Positions 35,025 to 42,273 of a stretch of DNA of 42,273 nt are shown piece by piece; the first letter of the stretch is position 1, and the number at the start of each line of letters is the position of its first letter. The notes below the pieces were generated by a model that saw only the letters and a list, made by a program, of their open reading frames with translations, was not told the origin of the DNA and ran no database searches. The stretch comes from Candidatus Binataceae bacterium (GTDB lineage Bacteria > Desulfobacterota > Binatia > Binatales > Binataceae), in assembly GCA_030041155.1 (NCBI GenBank), contig JASHOJ010000123.1, positions 1-42,273 on the forward strand, read 5' to 3'. A program made the position numbers and the translations under genes.

Positions 35025-36857
35025 ATGTGCGGAATAATCGGCTACGTCGGAGGCAAGGATGCCTACCCGATCCTCATCGAAGGGCTGCATCGCCTCGAAT
35101 ATCGCGGCTACGACTCCGCGGGCGTTGCGACCATCGTCAAAAACGGCCATCTCGAAATTCGCCGCGCCGCGGGCAAGCTCGAGAACCTGCGCAGTCTGGT
35201 AGCGACCGCGCCGCTTGCGGGCAAAATTGGAATCGGACATACGCGATGGGCGACCCACGGCCGCCCCTCCGAGACCAACGCTCATCCGCACAAGGCCGGT
35301 CCGGTCGCCGTAATTCATAACGGTATCGTCGAGAATTACATCGAGCTGCGCGACGCGCTTAAGGCGCGCGGCCACAAGCTCAGCTCTGACACTGATACCG
35401 AGGTGATCGCTCATCTGGTCGAAGAGCGCGTGCGCGGCGGCGCCGGGCTTGCTGACGCGGTCCGGCAGGTCGCGGGCGAGCTTCGCGGTTCGTTCTCAAT
35501 CGTGGTGCTGTCGGAAACCGAACCCGGCAAGCTGGTCGCCGCCAAAACCGCGACCCCGCTGGTGGTGGGACTCGGCGACGGCGAAAATTTCGTCGCCTCG
35601 GATATCCCAGCCATCTTGAGCCATACCCGCAACGCAGTCGTGCTCGACGATGGCGAGATCGCGGAGCTTAGCGCGGACGGCGCGCGGATCATGAAGTTCG
35701 ACGGCAGCCCCGTCGCGCGCAAGCCGCGCAAGATCGAGTGGGACGCAGTAGAGGCCACCCGCGGCGGCTACGATCACTATCTGCGAAAGGAAATCAACGA
35801 ACAGCCGCAGGCCTGGATCGATACGCTGGCCGGGCGCGCGGCGGCCGGCTCGCCCGACGTTCGCTTCGAAGAAGATCTGCTCGGGCCGGGCGGACCCGGC
35901 GCGATCGGGAGAATCGTGATGGTTGGCGAGGGCGCCTCTTGGATTACCGCCAACATCGGCAAATATATTATCGAAGAGCTGACCGGAATTCCGGTCGAGC
36001 CTGATTTCTCATCCGAGTTCCGTTACCGTCATCCTCCGATTGACCCGCGCACGCTGATTATCGCGGTATCCCAATCGGGCGAAACCGCTGACACGCTGGC
36101 CGCGATGGAGCTCGGCGCGCAGTCCGGCGCGCGGATGATCGGGCTTACCAACACCGTCGACTCGTCCATCGCGCGCAAGGCCGACGCGCGGCTTTATACC
36201 CGATGCGGTCCGGAGATCAGCGTCACCACCACCAAATGCTTCATCACCCAGCTCGAAGCCTACTACCTGTTCGCGATTTATCTGGCGCAGCGGATGGGCC
36301 GGCTCGATCGCGAACGGTCGCGTGAACTGCTTAAGCCCGCGCTCGCGATTCCCGCGCAGATCCGGACTCTGTTCAAGCTTGAGCCCGCGATCAAAAAGAT
36401 CGCGCGAACCTATGCCGGCGCTCACGATTTCATTTACATCGGCCGCGGCATCAACCATCCGGTTGCGCATGAAGGCGCGCTCAAGCTGAAGGAGATTTCC
36501 TACATCCACGCGGAAGGCTTTCCCGCCGGATTCATGAAACACGGCCCGATCGCGCTTATCGACGAGCGGATGCCGGTGGTGGTGCTGATTCCGGGCGATG
36601 ACCTGTTCGCCAAGATGCTCTCGAACATGCGCGAGGTCGAGTCGCGCGGCGGCAAGATAATCGCGGTCACCGACCAGAAAAGCAGCGAGCTATCCGCGAT
36701 CGCGACCGAAGTGGTGCACGTGCCGCGAACCAATCGGATGCTGACGCCGGTGCTGATGACGATCGTGCTGCAGTTGCTCGCCTATCATGTCGCGGTCGAG
36801 CGCGGCACTGATCTCGATCAGCCGCGCAATCTCGCCAAGTCGGTCACGGTCGAATAA
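35025..36857 (+). CDS. glmS: Glutamine--fructose-6-phosphate aminotransferase (isomerizing)
   Basis: 610 residues, the standard length. Cys2 is the N-terminal nucleophile of the glutaminase domain (M-C-G-I-I-G), which ends near residue 235. Two SIS sugar-isomerase domains follow; 'SQSGETADT', 'SVTTTKCFITQLEA' and the C-terminal 'NLAKSVTVE' tail are characteristic. It makes glucosamine-6-phosphate from fructose-6-phosphate and glutamine, the entry to UDP-GlcNAc, peptidoglycan and LPS. GGGAGGA lies eight bases upstream. The ribozyme in its leader senses its product, giving negative feedback on expression. Confidence 0.97.
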   Translation: MCGIIGYVGGKDAYPILIEGLHRLEYRGYDSAGVATIVKNGHLEIRRAAGKLENLRSLVATAPLAGKIGIGHTRWATHGRPSETNAHPHKAGPVAVIHNGIVENYIELRDALKARGHKLSSDTDTEVIAHLVEERVRGGAGLADAVRQVAGELRGSFSIVVLSETEPGKLVAAKTATPLVVGLGDGENFVASDIPAILSHTRNAVVLDDGEIAELSADGARIMKFDGSPVARKPRKIEWDAVEATRGGYDHYLRKEINEQPQAWIDTLAGRAAAGSPDVRFEEDLLGPGGPGAIGRIVMVGEGASWITANIGKYIIEELTGIPVEPDFSSEFRYRHPPIDPRTLIIAVSQSGETADTLAAMELGAQSGARMIGLTNTVDSSIARKADARLYTRCGPEISVTTTKCFITQLEAYYLFAIYLAQRMGRLDRERSRELLKPALAIPAQIRTLFKLEPAIKKIARTYAGAHDFIYIGRGINHPVAHEGALKLKEISYIHAEGFPAGFMKHGPIALIDERMPVVVLIPGDDLFAKMLSNMREVESRGGKIIAVTDQKSSELSAIATEVVHVPRTNRMLTPVLMTIVLQLLAYHVAVERGTDLDQPRNLAKSVTVE

Positions 36858-36867
36858 AGGAGATCGC

Positions 36868-36897
36868 CGGCGCGAAACTGACTCAAGTTTCGCGCCG
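36868..36897. terminator. Hairpin between convergent glmS and phosphoesterase genes
   Basis: A perfect 12-bp inverted repeat (36868-36879 with 36886-36897) encloses a six-base loop, 11 bases after the glmS stop and 5 bases from the end of the opposing gene. There is no long T run on the plus side, so termination by hairpin alone is uncertain. Its placement suits a shared bidirectional terminator. Confidence 0.6.
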
Positions 36898-36902
36898 ACG
36901 AC

Positions 36903-38003
36903 TCATTTCGCCGCGGACGCGTTGTAGACGTCCGGTCCGAAGTCCCGCAGTCCCTGCTGTGCCGCGTAGCCCAGATGTTCGAGGCCGAAAAGATCCTCGA
37001 TACTTCTGAGCAGCGAGTAGTGATTGTATGGATTGTCGTTCACCGTACCCGGCTTGACGAAGCGTGAGAGGATCAGCGTGCCGGTTCGTCCGCCGCCCAG
37101 ACCAATCCGACCCGGTGCGACCGTGTTGGAACCGGTCGGCTCGGCGCAGCACGCGGCCGGGTCGGTTCCCTCGTCGAACGTGATTATCAGCATCCCGTCT
37201 TTCCGATACGCGGGCGCGGCGAGAATTTTTGGCACCGTCACGCGCAGGAAACGGTCGGCCGAAACCATACCTCCGCCCGGACAGATCGCCGACTCTCCGT
37301 CATGAGCGTCATTGCACAGGTTCGGAGTGATAAAAACCAGATTCGGTGTCGTCGCTATACTCTTCAGATCGTCATCGAGACGGGAAAGGGGCACGTCGTG
37401 CTGCGCGCAAGTCGGATAATCGATTATCGAGTGGAAGTAGACAAACGGATTATGGCGGGTTGCGTACTGGCTCTCGCGAGTCGCGATCACGTTTTTATCC
37501 GGATGCCCCAATTCCGGATGCAGGCAATTCGATCGCATGTCCTCCATGTATGCGCGCCAGGTTAGATGCTTCTGCTCCAGTTGATTCGCAAGCGTGCTCA
37601 CCACCGCTGGATAAACGCATCCCGCGCCCAGCGCCTGCCCGTCCTTGTCGAGCTTAGGCGTCAGCATTTTGAAATCGTAGTAAGTCAGGCAGTCATTCTG
37701 CGTGTACGTGTTCGGCGCCTGTCCGCTTATCATCGCTATATAGTTATCCAGGCTGTCGTGGCCAATCGCATAGTACTGGCGCAGTAGTTCGCCCTTAGCG
37801 ACCAGATCGCGAGAGAGATACGGCGCGTGCGAATGGGCTCCGAACGCGGAGTCGAAGCTCTGATTTTCCAGCACAAGGATGAACACGTGCCGCGGCCGGT
37901 TGCTTGCAGCCGCGGCACTCGCGCGCGGCGCCCCAATTAGAAACGTCGCGACCAGAAAGATAATCGCCGCGCACACGGCCAGGGCTATTCGATAACAGCT
38001 CAT
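36903..38003 (-). CDS. Exported phosphoesterase (phospholipase C / acid phosphatase family)
   Basis: About 366 residues from the ATG at 38003, which has AGGA seven bases upstream; an in-frame ATG at 38039 has GGGGAGG touching it. A signal peptide with cleavage after A-S-A is clear. The mature start, 'HVFILVLENQSFDSAFG', is the metal/nucleophile region of the phosphoesterase family (PF04185), supported by 'MLIITFDEGTD' and 'NHYSLLRSIEDLFGL'. Seven or more cysteines fit an exported, disulfide-bonded enzyme. It would hydrolyse phosphate esters, either phospholipid or phosphomonoester; the sequence does not choose. It is divergent from the esterase gene. Confidence 0.87.
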   Translation of the reverse strand: MSCYRIALAVCAAIIFLVATFLIGAPRASAAAASNRPRHVFILVLENQSFDSAFGAHSHAPYLSRDLVAKGELLRQYYAIGHDSLDNYIAMISGQAPNTYTQNDCLTYYDFKMLTPKLDKDGQALGAGCVYPAVVSTLANQLEQKHLTWRAYMEDMRSNCLHPELGHPDKNVIATRESQYATRHNPFVYFHSIIDYPTCAQHDVPLSRLDDDLKSIATTPNLVFITPNLCNDAHDGESAICPGGGMVSADRFLRVTVPKILAAPAYRKDGMLIITFDEGTDPAACCAEPTGSNTVAPGRIGLGGGRTGTLILSRFVKPGTVNDNPYNHYSLLRSIEDLFGLEHLGYAAQQGLRDFGPDVYNASAAK

Positions 38004-38053
38004 TCGGAGATCCTGTGAACCGTTATTCTCATTTCGCATCCTCCCCGCGTAGC

Positions 38054-38074
38054 ATGATGCTAATTGTTCATCAT
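38054..38074. promoter_or_regulatory. Possible operator dyad between divergent hydrolase genes
   Basis: ATGATG (38054-38059) and CATCAT (38069-38074) are inverted around a nine-base AT-rich spacer in the short gap shared by the phosphoesterase and esterase genes. It could bind a regulator of both, but short dyads arise by chance. Confidence 0.25.
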
Positions 38075-38092
38075 CACTGAGATGGAAAATTC

Positions 38093-39103
38093 ATGAACCG
38101 GAAAGTCTTTGAGCAGCGCTCTTTTTTCGCCGCAATCGTGGCGGCGATCGCGATACTCGTGCTCGTATCGCAGATTAAGGCGGCGGAATCGAGACCATCC
38201 GCGCCCGGCGATCACTATGAGACGCTCAAGTACGGCGGAATCGAGCGCGATTTTATCGTGCATGTTCCCGCGGCGTTCGATTCGCATCGGAAAACCCCGC
38301 TGGTGATCATGCTTCACGGAAGAGGCGGCAGCGCCGAGAACGTGGAGCGTCAGACTGGATGGGACAAGCTTGCGGATCGCGCGGATTTTCTCGTCGCGTA
38401 TCCGCAGGCGCTCGCGCCATTTCCCAACCTGCCGTCGAATTTTTTTGTAAATGCGCGCCGCTGGAATTACCGGCTTGACGAAAACGACAACGGCGGATCC
38501 CATCCCGACGACCTGGGATTTATCGCCGCGGTGATCGATTACCTTGAGCGCGACTGCAACGCCGATCCCGCGCGGATCTATGTGTCGGGCTTCTCCAATG
38601 GCGGCGGGATGTCGTGGATAGTCGGCGCAAGGATGGCCGCGCGCGTCGCCGCTATCGCGCCGGTTTCCGGCGAACTACCGGGCGAGCAGGACTCGAAAGC
38701 CGGATACATGTTCCCATGGCTCGAAAAGCTCACTCCCGCCGCGCCGATACCGACGCTGTTCATCATCGGAACCGCGGACCCGTTTAATCCGCTCGCCGGT
38801 GGAAAGGATCGCGCGCCGGTCGAGGCGACGCTTCGCGGATGGCGCCGCAGGCTCGGATGCGAGGGCGCGCCGCGCATTCTGCGCGACTTGGGCGGCGTGC
38901 GAGCGCTACTATGGGAAAAATGTGAGCATGGCGAGTTCGAGTATGTGACGGTGCAGGACCAAGGGCACGTATGGCCGGGCACAGCGAACCCGCCGCGGTC
39001 GCATCGGTTCGGCAGCGCGACCACACATCTGGATGCGACAAGCGCCATCTGGACCTTCTTCAAGTCCTATACCCGCTCGCCCGCCGGTTCACCGGCAAAT
39101 TAA
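38093..39103 (+). CDS. Exported PHB-depolymerase-family esterase (LpqC-like)
   Basis: 336 residues. An N-terminal hydrophobic helix (about 11-27) with A-A before the mature part indicates export. The alpha/beta-hydrolase triad is Ser168 in G-F-S-N-G-G, the aspartate in IGTADPFNP and the His in QGHVWPG. 'VIMLHGRGGSAENVERQTGW' provides the oxyanion hole. This family includes polyhydroxybutyrate depolymerases, feruloyl esterases and acetylxylan esterases, so it probably acts on polymer esters outside the cell. GAGATGGAAAA serves as a ribosome-binding site. It is divergent from the phosphoesterase with 89 bases between the preferred starts. Confidence 0.87.
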   Translation: MNRKVFEQRSFFAAIVAAIAILVLVSQIKAAESRPSAPGDHYETLKYGGIERDFIVHVPAAFDSHRKTPLVIMLHGRGGSAENVERQTGWDKLADRADFLVAYPQALAPFPNLPSNFFVNARRWNYRLDENDNGGSHPDDLGFIAAVIDYLERDCNADPARIYVSGFSNGGGMSWIVGARMAARVAAIAPVSGELPGEQDSKAGYMFPWLEKLTPAAPIPTLFIIGTADPFNPLAGGKDRAPVEATLRGWRRRLGCEGAPRILRDLGGVRALLWEKCEHGEFEYVTVQDQGHVWPGTANPPRSHRFGSATTHLDATSAIWTFFKSYTRSPAGSPAN

Positions 39104-39142
39104 TCGGCGGGCTATACAAATCATCACGAGGCATATCTCTCC

Positions 39143-39187
39143 CGCCGCGCTGACGGCGCGGCGACCTCTCCTTGGACAACGAGAGGT
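39143..39187 (+). terminator. Two adjacent hairpins after the esterase gene
   Basis: CGCCGCGC/GCGCGGCG (39143-39150 with 39156-39163, five-base loop) is followed at once by ACCTCTC/GAGAGGT (39164-39170 with 39181-39187). No T run follows, so this may be a rho-dependent stop or an mRNA-stabilising end. The rest of 39104-39326 shows nothing else recognisable. Confidence 0.4.
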
Positions 39188-39326
39188 TACGAATCCGCTG
39201 GATACGGCGGCGCATGATATTTTCTGCGGGCGCACCCGAAAGCGCGATAGCTTGCCAGAATCGATAGTCGTCACAATACTCAGGATGGCGATACTCACGA
39301 TGATGAACGGGTGGCGGAGAGGATAA

Positions 39327-42273
39327 TTGCGCTGCGCAAATTGCGGGACCGATAACCCAGCGGGCAAGAAGTTCTGCGGCAATTGCGGCTCGCCGCTGGC
39401 AAATCTTTGCCCTCGATGCGGCGCCGATAATCCGGTGGGCAATCGTTTCTGCGGCGAATGCGGAACGGCGCTCCGCGCCGATCCTACTTCCGCGCCCCTG
39501 TCCCGCCGCAACACCCAAATCAATGCGCCTCAGCCATCGCCGACAGAAGAACTCGAAGGCGAGCGCAAGACCGTCACCGCGCTGTTCGCGGATATCAAGG
39601 GTTCGACCGAGCTTGAGCAGGATCTCGACCCGGAAGAAGCGCGCGCGATCGTCGATCCGGCGCTGAAGCTGATGATCGAAGCGGTGCAGCGCTATGACGG
39701 CTATGTCGTGCAGAGCACCGGCGACGGAATCTTTGCGATTTTCGGCGCGCCAATCGCCCGCGAGGACCATCCGCAGCGGGCGCTCTATGCGGCGCTCAGG
39801 ATGCAGGACGAAATGCGCCGCTACGCCGCCCGCTTGCGCGCGGAGGGCCGCGCACCGCTACAGATTCGCATCGGCGCCGATACCGGCGAGGTCGTGGTCC
39901 GTTCTATCGCAACCGGGCGCGGACATGCCGAGTACACGCCGATAGGTCATAGCGCGAATCTCGCCTCGCGGATGCAATCGCTCGCAAATCCCGGCACCAC
40001 CGTGATCGCCGAGGCGACGCGCAGGCTGGTGGAAGGATATTTTCAGCTTAAATCTCTCGGTGCGGCGCGAATAAAAGGCGTATCCGAACCGGTCAATGTG
40101 TACGAAGTGGCCGGGCTTGGGCCGCTGCGCACGCGTCTTGAGCGCTCGGCTGGCCGAGGGCTTACCAGATTCGTCGGACGCGACCGCGAAGTCGGGACGC
40201 TAAGGCACGCCGCCGATCTCGCCGCGGCCGGTCACGGCCAGATAGCGGCCGCAATCGCCGAGGCCGGCACCGGAAAATCGCGGCTGTTTTTCGAGTTCAA
40301 GGTGAGGAATCAATCGGGATGGATGGTGCTCGAAGCGTTCTCGGTGTCGCACGGCAAGGCGAGCGCTTATCTGCCGGTTATCAGCCTGCTGCACGGCTAC
40401 TTCGGCATCGACGCCGATGACGACGGGCGCAAGCGGCGCGAAAAGGTTGCGGGCCGGATCGCTATCCTGGATCGATCGCTGGAGGATTCGCTGCCCTATC
40501 TGTTCGCCCTGCTGGGGATTGCCGAAGGCGAAGATACGCTCGCGCGCCTGGATGTAGACGTGAAGAAACGCCGCACCCTGGACGCAATCAAGCGTATCCT
40601 GCTGCGCGAGTCTCTAAACCAGCCGCTGATGGTGATGTTCGAAGACCTGCATTGGATCGACGAGGAGACGCAGGATCTCCTGAACCTTCTTGCCGATTCG
40701 ATCGCGAACGCAAGAATCCTGCTGCTGGTGAATTATCGGCCGGAATATGCGCATCCGTGGAACAGCAAGAGCTATTACATGCAGCTTACGCTGAATCCGC
40801 TCGGCGGCGACTCAGCGGCCGAGATGCTTTCCGCGCTGCTCGGTGACGGCGCGGATCTGGCGCCGCTCAAGCGGGTCATTATCGAGAAGACCGGCGGAAA
40901 TCCGTTTTTTATCGAGGAAACGGTACAAGCGCTCATCGACGATGGAACGCTTGCGCGCGACGGCTCGGCGCTCAAACTCACGCGCACGCTGGGCGACCTG
41001 GCGATCGCGCCGACCGTGCAGGGAATTCTCGCCGCGCGCATCGACCGCCTGCCGGCGGAGGAAAAAGACCTGCTCCAGACACTCGCGGTGATCGGCAAGG
41101 AGTTTCCGTTTCGGCTCGCGCGCGAAGTCGCGCGCAAATCGGACGAGGATCTCGCCCGGATGCTCCGCGATCTCGAACTTGCGGAGTTTATCTACGAGCA
41201 ACCCGCGGCCGGCGACATCCAATACTCGTTCAAGCACGCGCTGACGCAGGAGGTCGCGTACAACTCGCTGCTGATCGAGCGGCGAAAGCTGCTGCACGAG
41301 CGAATCGGCGCGGCGCTCGCGTCGCTCTATGCGGCCGCAATCGACGACCATCTCTCCGAGCTGGCGCATCATTATTCCCGATCGGCTAACGCGGACCTTG
41401 CGGCTACTTATCTCGAACGCGCGGGCATCCAGTGCGCTCAGCGATCGGCGCATGAAGAAGCGCGACAGAACTTTGACGCCGCGCTGAAAGCGCTGATGCA
41501 GTTGCCGGAAGACGGTGAGCGCGGACGGCGCGAGCTTCGCATTCAGCTTGCCAAAGCGACCGCCGCGCTGGCGGTCGGAGGCTGGGCCGCGCCGGAATTG
41601 GAATACGCGCTTACGCGCGCACGCGAGCTGATGGAGCGGACGGGGGATTTCTCTTCAATTATCACCGTGCTTTACGGGCTGTGGGCGCTCTACCTGGCGC
41701 GATGCGATCTGCATCGCGCGCGCGATTTTGCCGACCAGTTGCTGTCCCGCGCGCGCGACTCCTCGGATCCGACTGTCGTCGCCTATGCGCACAACGCGGC
41801 GGGGCAGATCTGCTCATGGATGGGAGATAATCGCGCGGCGGCGGATCACTTCGAGCTTATCCGCACGCTCGACTTCGTCCAGGCGCCCGAGCAACTGGCC
41901 GGTTTGTCCTACCAAGCCGCAATCCGGGTCCTTTCGCTGGCGTTCATGGCACGCGTCGAATGGCATCGCGGCTATCCAGAACGAGCGGTCAAGACCGCCG
42001 ATCATGCGCTTAAGCTGGCGCGCGAAATCGGCCATCCTTTTACCATCGCAACCGCTGAAAATCTCGTCATCTCGGTGCATATATTCAGACGCGACCGCGA
42101 CACAGTACGCGCCACGGCCCAGCGCCTGCTCGAACTTTCAGAAAAGCTCGGCTTCAGCTTTTATTCTCGCCAGATTCCCCTGATTCTCGGCTGGACCACC
42201 GCTTTGCAGGGCGATCTAGAACAAGGTCTGGCCCAGGCGCACGTCGGCTTGGATGCGCAGCAGGACTCTTTCT
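39327..42273 (+). CDS. Double zinc ribbon - adenylate cyclase - ATPase - TPR regulatory protein (3' end outside window)
   Basis: At least 982 residues, open at the window edge. The TTG start is fixed by an in-frame TAA just upstream and by GGAGAGG. Four CxxC pairs (3/6, 17/20, 28/31, 42/45) make a double zinc ribbon. A class III cyclase follows (Asp89 in FADIKGST, Asp133 in GDGIFAIFG, Asn211 and Arg215 in NLASR), then an ATPase with A-E-A-G-T-G-K-S (311-318) and Walker B 'MFEDLHWID', and from about residue 690 TPR-like helices. All cyclase metal and transition-state residues are present, so cAMP synthesis is plausible. The first Walker A glycine is alanine. The family is usually annotated as adenylate/guanylate cyclase with ATPase; its signal is unknown. 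Confidence 0.88.
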   Translation, partial: MRCANCGTDNPAGKKFCGNCGSPLANLCPRCGADNPVGNRFCGECGTALRADPTSAPLSRRNTQINAPQPSPTEELEGERKTVTALFADIKGSTELEQDLDPEEARAIVDPALKLMIEAVQRYDGYVVQSTGDGIFAIFGAPIAREDHPQRALYAALRMQDEMRRYAARLRAEGRAPLQIRIGADTGEVVVRSIATGRGHAEYTPIGHSANLASRMQSLANPGTTVIAEATRRLVEGYFQLKSLGAARIKGVSEPVNVYEVAGLGPLRTRLERSAGRGLTRFVGRDREVGTLRHAADLAAAGHGQIAAAIAEAGTGKSRLFFEFKVRNQSGWMVLEAFSVSHGKASAYLPVISLLHGYFGIDADDDGRKRREKVAGRIAILDRSLEDSLPYLFALLGIAEGEDTLARLDVDVKKRRTLDAIKRILLRESLNQPLMVMFEDLHWIDEETQDLLNLLADSIANARILLLVNYRPEYAHPWNSKSYYMQLTLNPLGGDSAAEMLSALLGDGADLAPLKRVIIEKTGGNPFFIEETVQALIDDGTLARDGSALKLTRTLGDLAIAPTVQGILAARIDRLPAEEKDLLQTLAVIGKEFPFRLAREVARKSDEDLARMLRDLELAEFIYEQPAAGDIQYSFKHALTQEVAYNSLLIERRKLLHERIGAALASLYAAAIDDHLSELAHHYSRSANADLAATYLERAGIQCAQRSAHEEARQNFDAALKALMQLPEDGERGRRELRIQLAKATAALAVGGWAAPELEYALTRARELMERTGDFSSIITVLYGLWALYLARCDLHRARDFADQLLSRARDSSDPTVVAYAHNAAGQICSWMGDNRAAADHFELIRTLDFVQAPEQLAGLSYQAAIRVLSLAFMARVEWHRGYPERAVKTADHALKLAREIGHPFTIATAENLVISVHIFRRDRDTVRATAQRLLELSEKLGFSFYSRQIPLILGWTTALQGDLEQGLAQAHVGLDAQQDSF

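Noticed and set aside
1..42273. CRISPR arrays, insertion sequences or anti-phage defence genes
   Set aside because: No regularly spaced repeats, transposase motifs or terminal inverted repeats were found; gene content is housekeeping.

Overview
The window is GC-rich (roughly 60 % or more by eye), densely coded chromosomal DNA from what looks like an uncultivated Gram-negative bacterium. There are signal peptides and lipoprotein signals, and one chromosomal run (xerC-hslV-hslU-argBDFG-argH-lipoprotein-lysA-dapF-dapA) resembles the gene order I recall from Desulfobacterota/Deltaproteobacteria such as Geobacter. Together with F420/LLM-type oxidoreductase, zinc alcohol dehydrogenase and cyclase-ATPase genes, this suggests a soil lineage near Desulfobacterota or Candidatus Binatota. 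That placement is inference; no rRNA or tRNA gene is present, and I see no prophage, insertion sequence or CRISPR array.

Layout. 1-1622: start of an LLM-type oxidoreductase, an exported methyltransferase-like protein and a GNAT acetyltransferase. 1703-7336: a heme operon in which uroporphyrinogen-III synthase and uroporphyrinogen decarboxylase are one polypeptide (HemD-HemE), followed by ferrochelatase, protoporphyrinogen/coproporphyrinogen oxidase and DNA polymerase IV. 7350-8460: a tiny zinc-ribbon gene and an alpha/beta hydrolase. 8625-10929: leuC, leuD and a small lipoprotein. 11006-17028: a GST, a TrmFO-Ppx/GppA fusion, HU, a methyltransferase and a GT-C-like membrane protein. 17231-19941: two tandem zinc alcohol dehydrogenases, a good intrinsic terminator and a VOC protein. 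19934-32654 (minus strand): a 13-gene run from xerC through hslVU and the arginine genes to the lysine/DAP genes, including a previously easy-to-miss 58-residue zinc-ribbon gene between argG and argH. 32759-36857: a zinc-ribbon protein, glmU and glmS. 36903-39103: two divergent exported hydrolases. 39327-end: a zinc-ribbon/adenylate cyclase/ATPase/TPR protein cut by the window edge.

The most striking item is in the 521-base glmU-glmS gap. It holds a plausible promoter followed by a near-complete glmS self-cleaving ribozyme: the conserved core strings are present, and P1, P3, P3.1 and a GNRA-capped P4 all form. This implies that GlmS is feedback-controlled by glucosamine-6-phosphate in a lineage far from the Firmicutes, where the ribozyme is best known. 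With GlmU next door, the locus forms a UDP-GlcNAc supply module.

Other unusual points are two enzyme fusions (HemD-HemE, TrmFO-Ppx), three small cysteine-rich proteins embedded in or beside housekeeping operons, and frequent TTG starts supported by good ribosome-binding sites.
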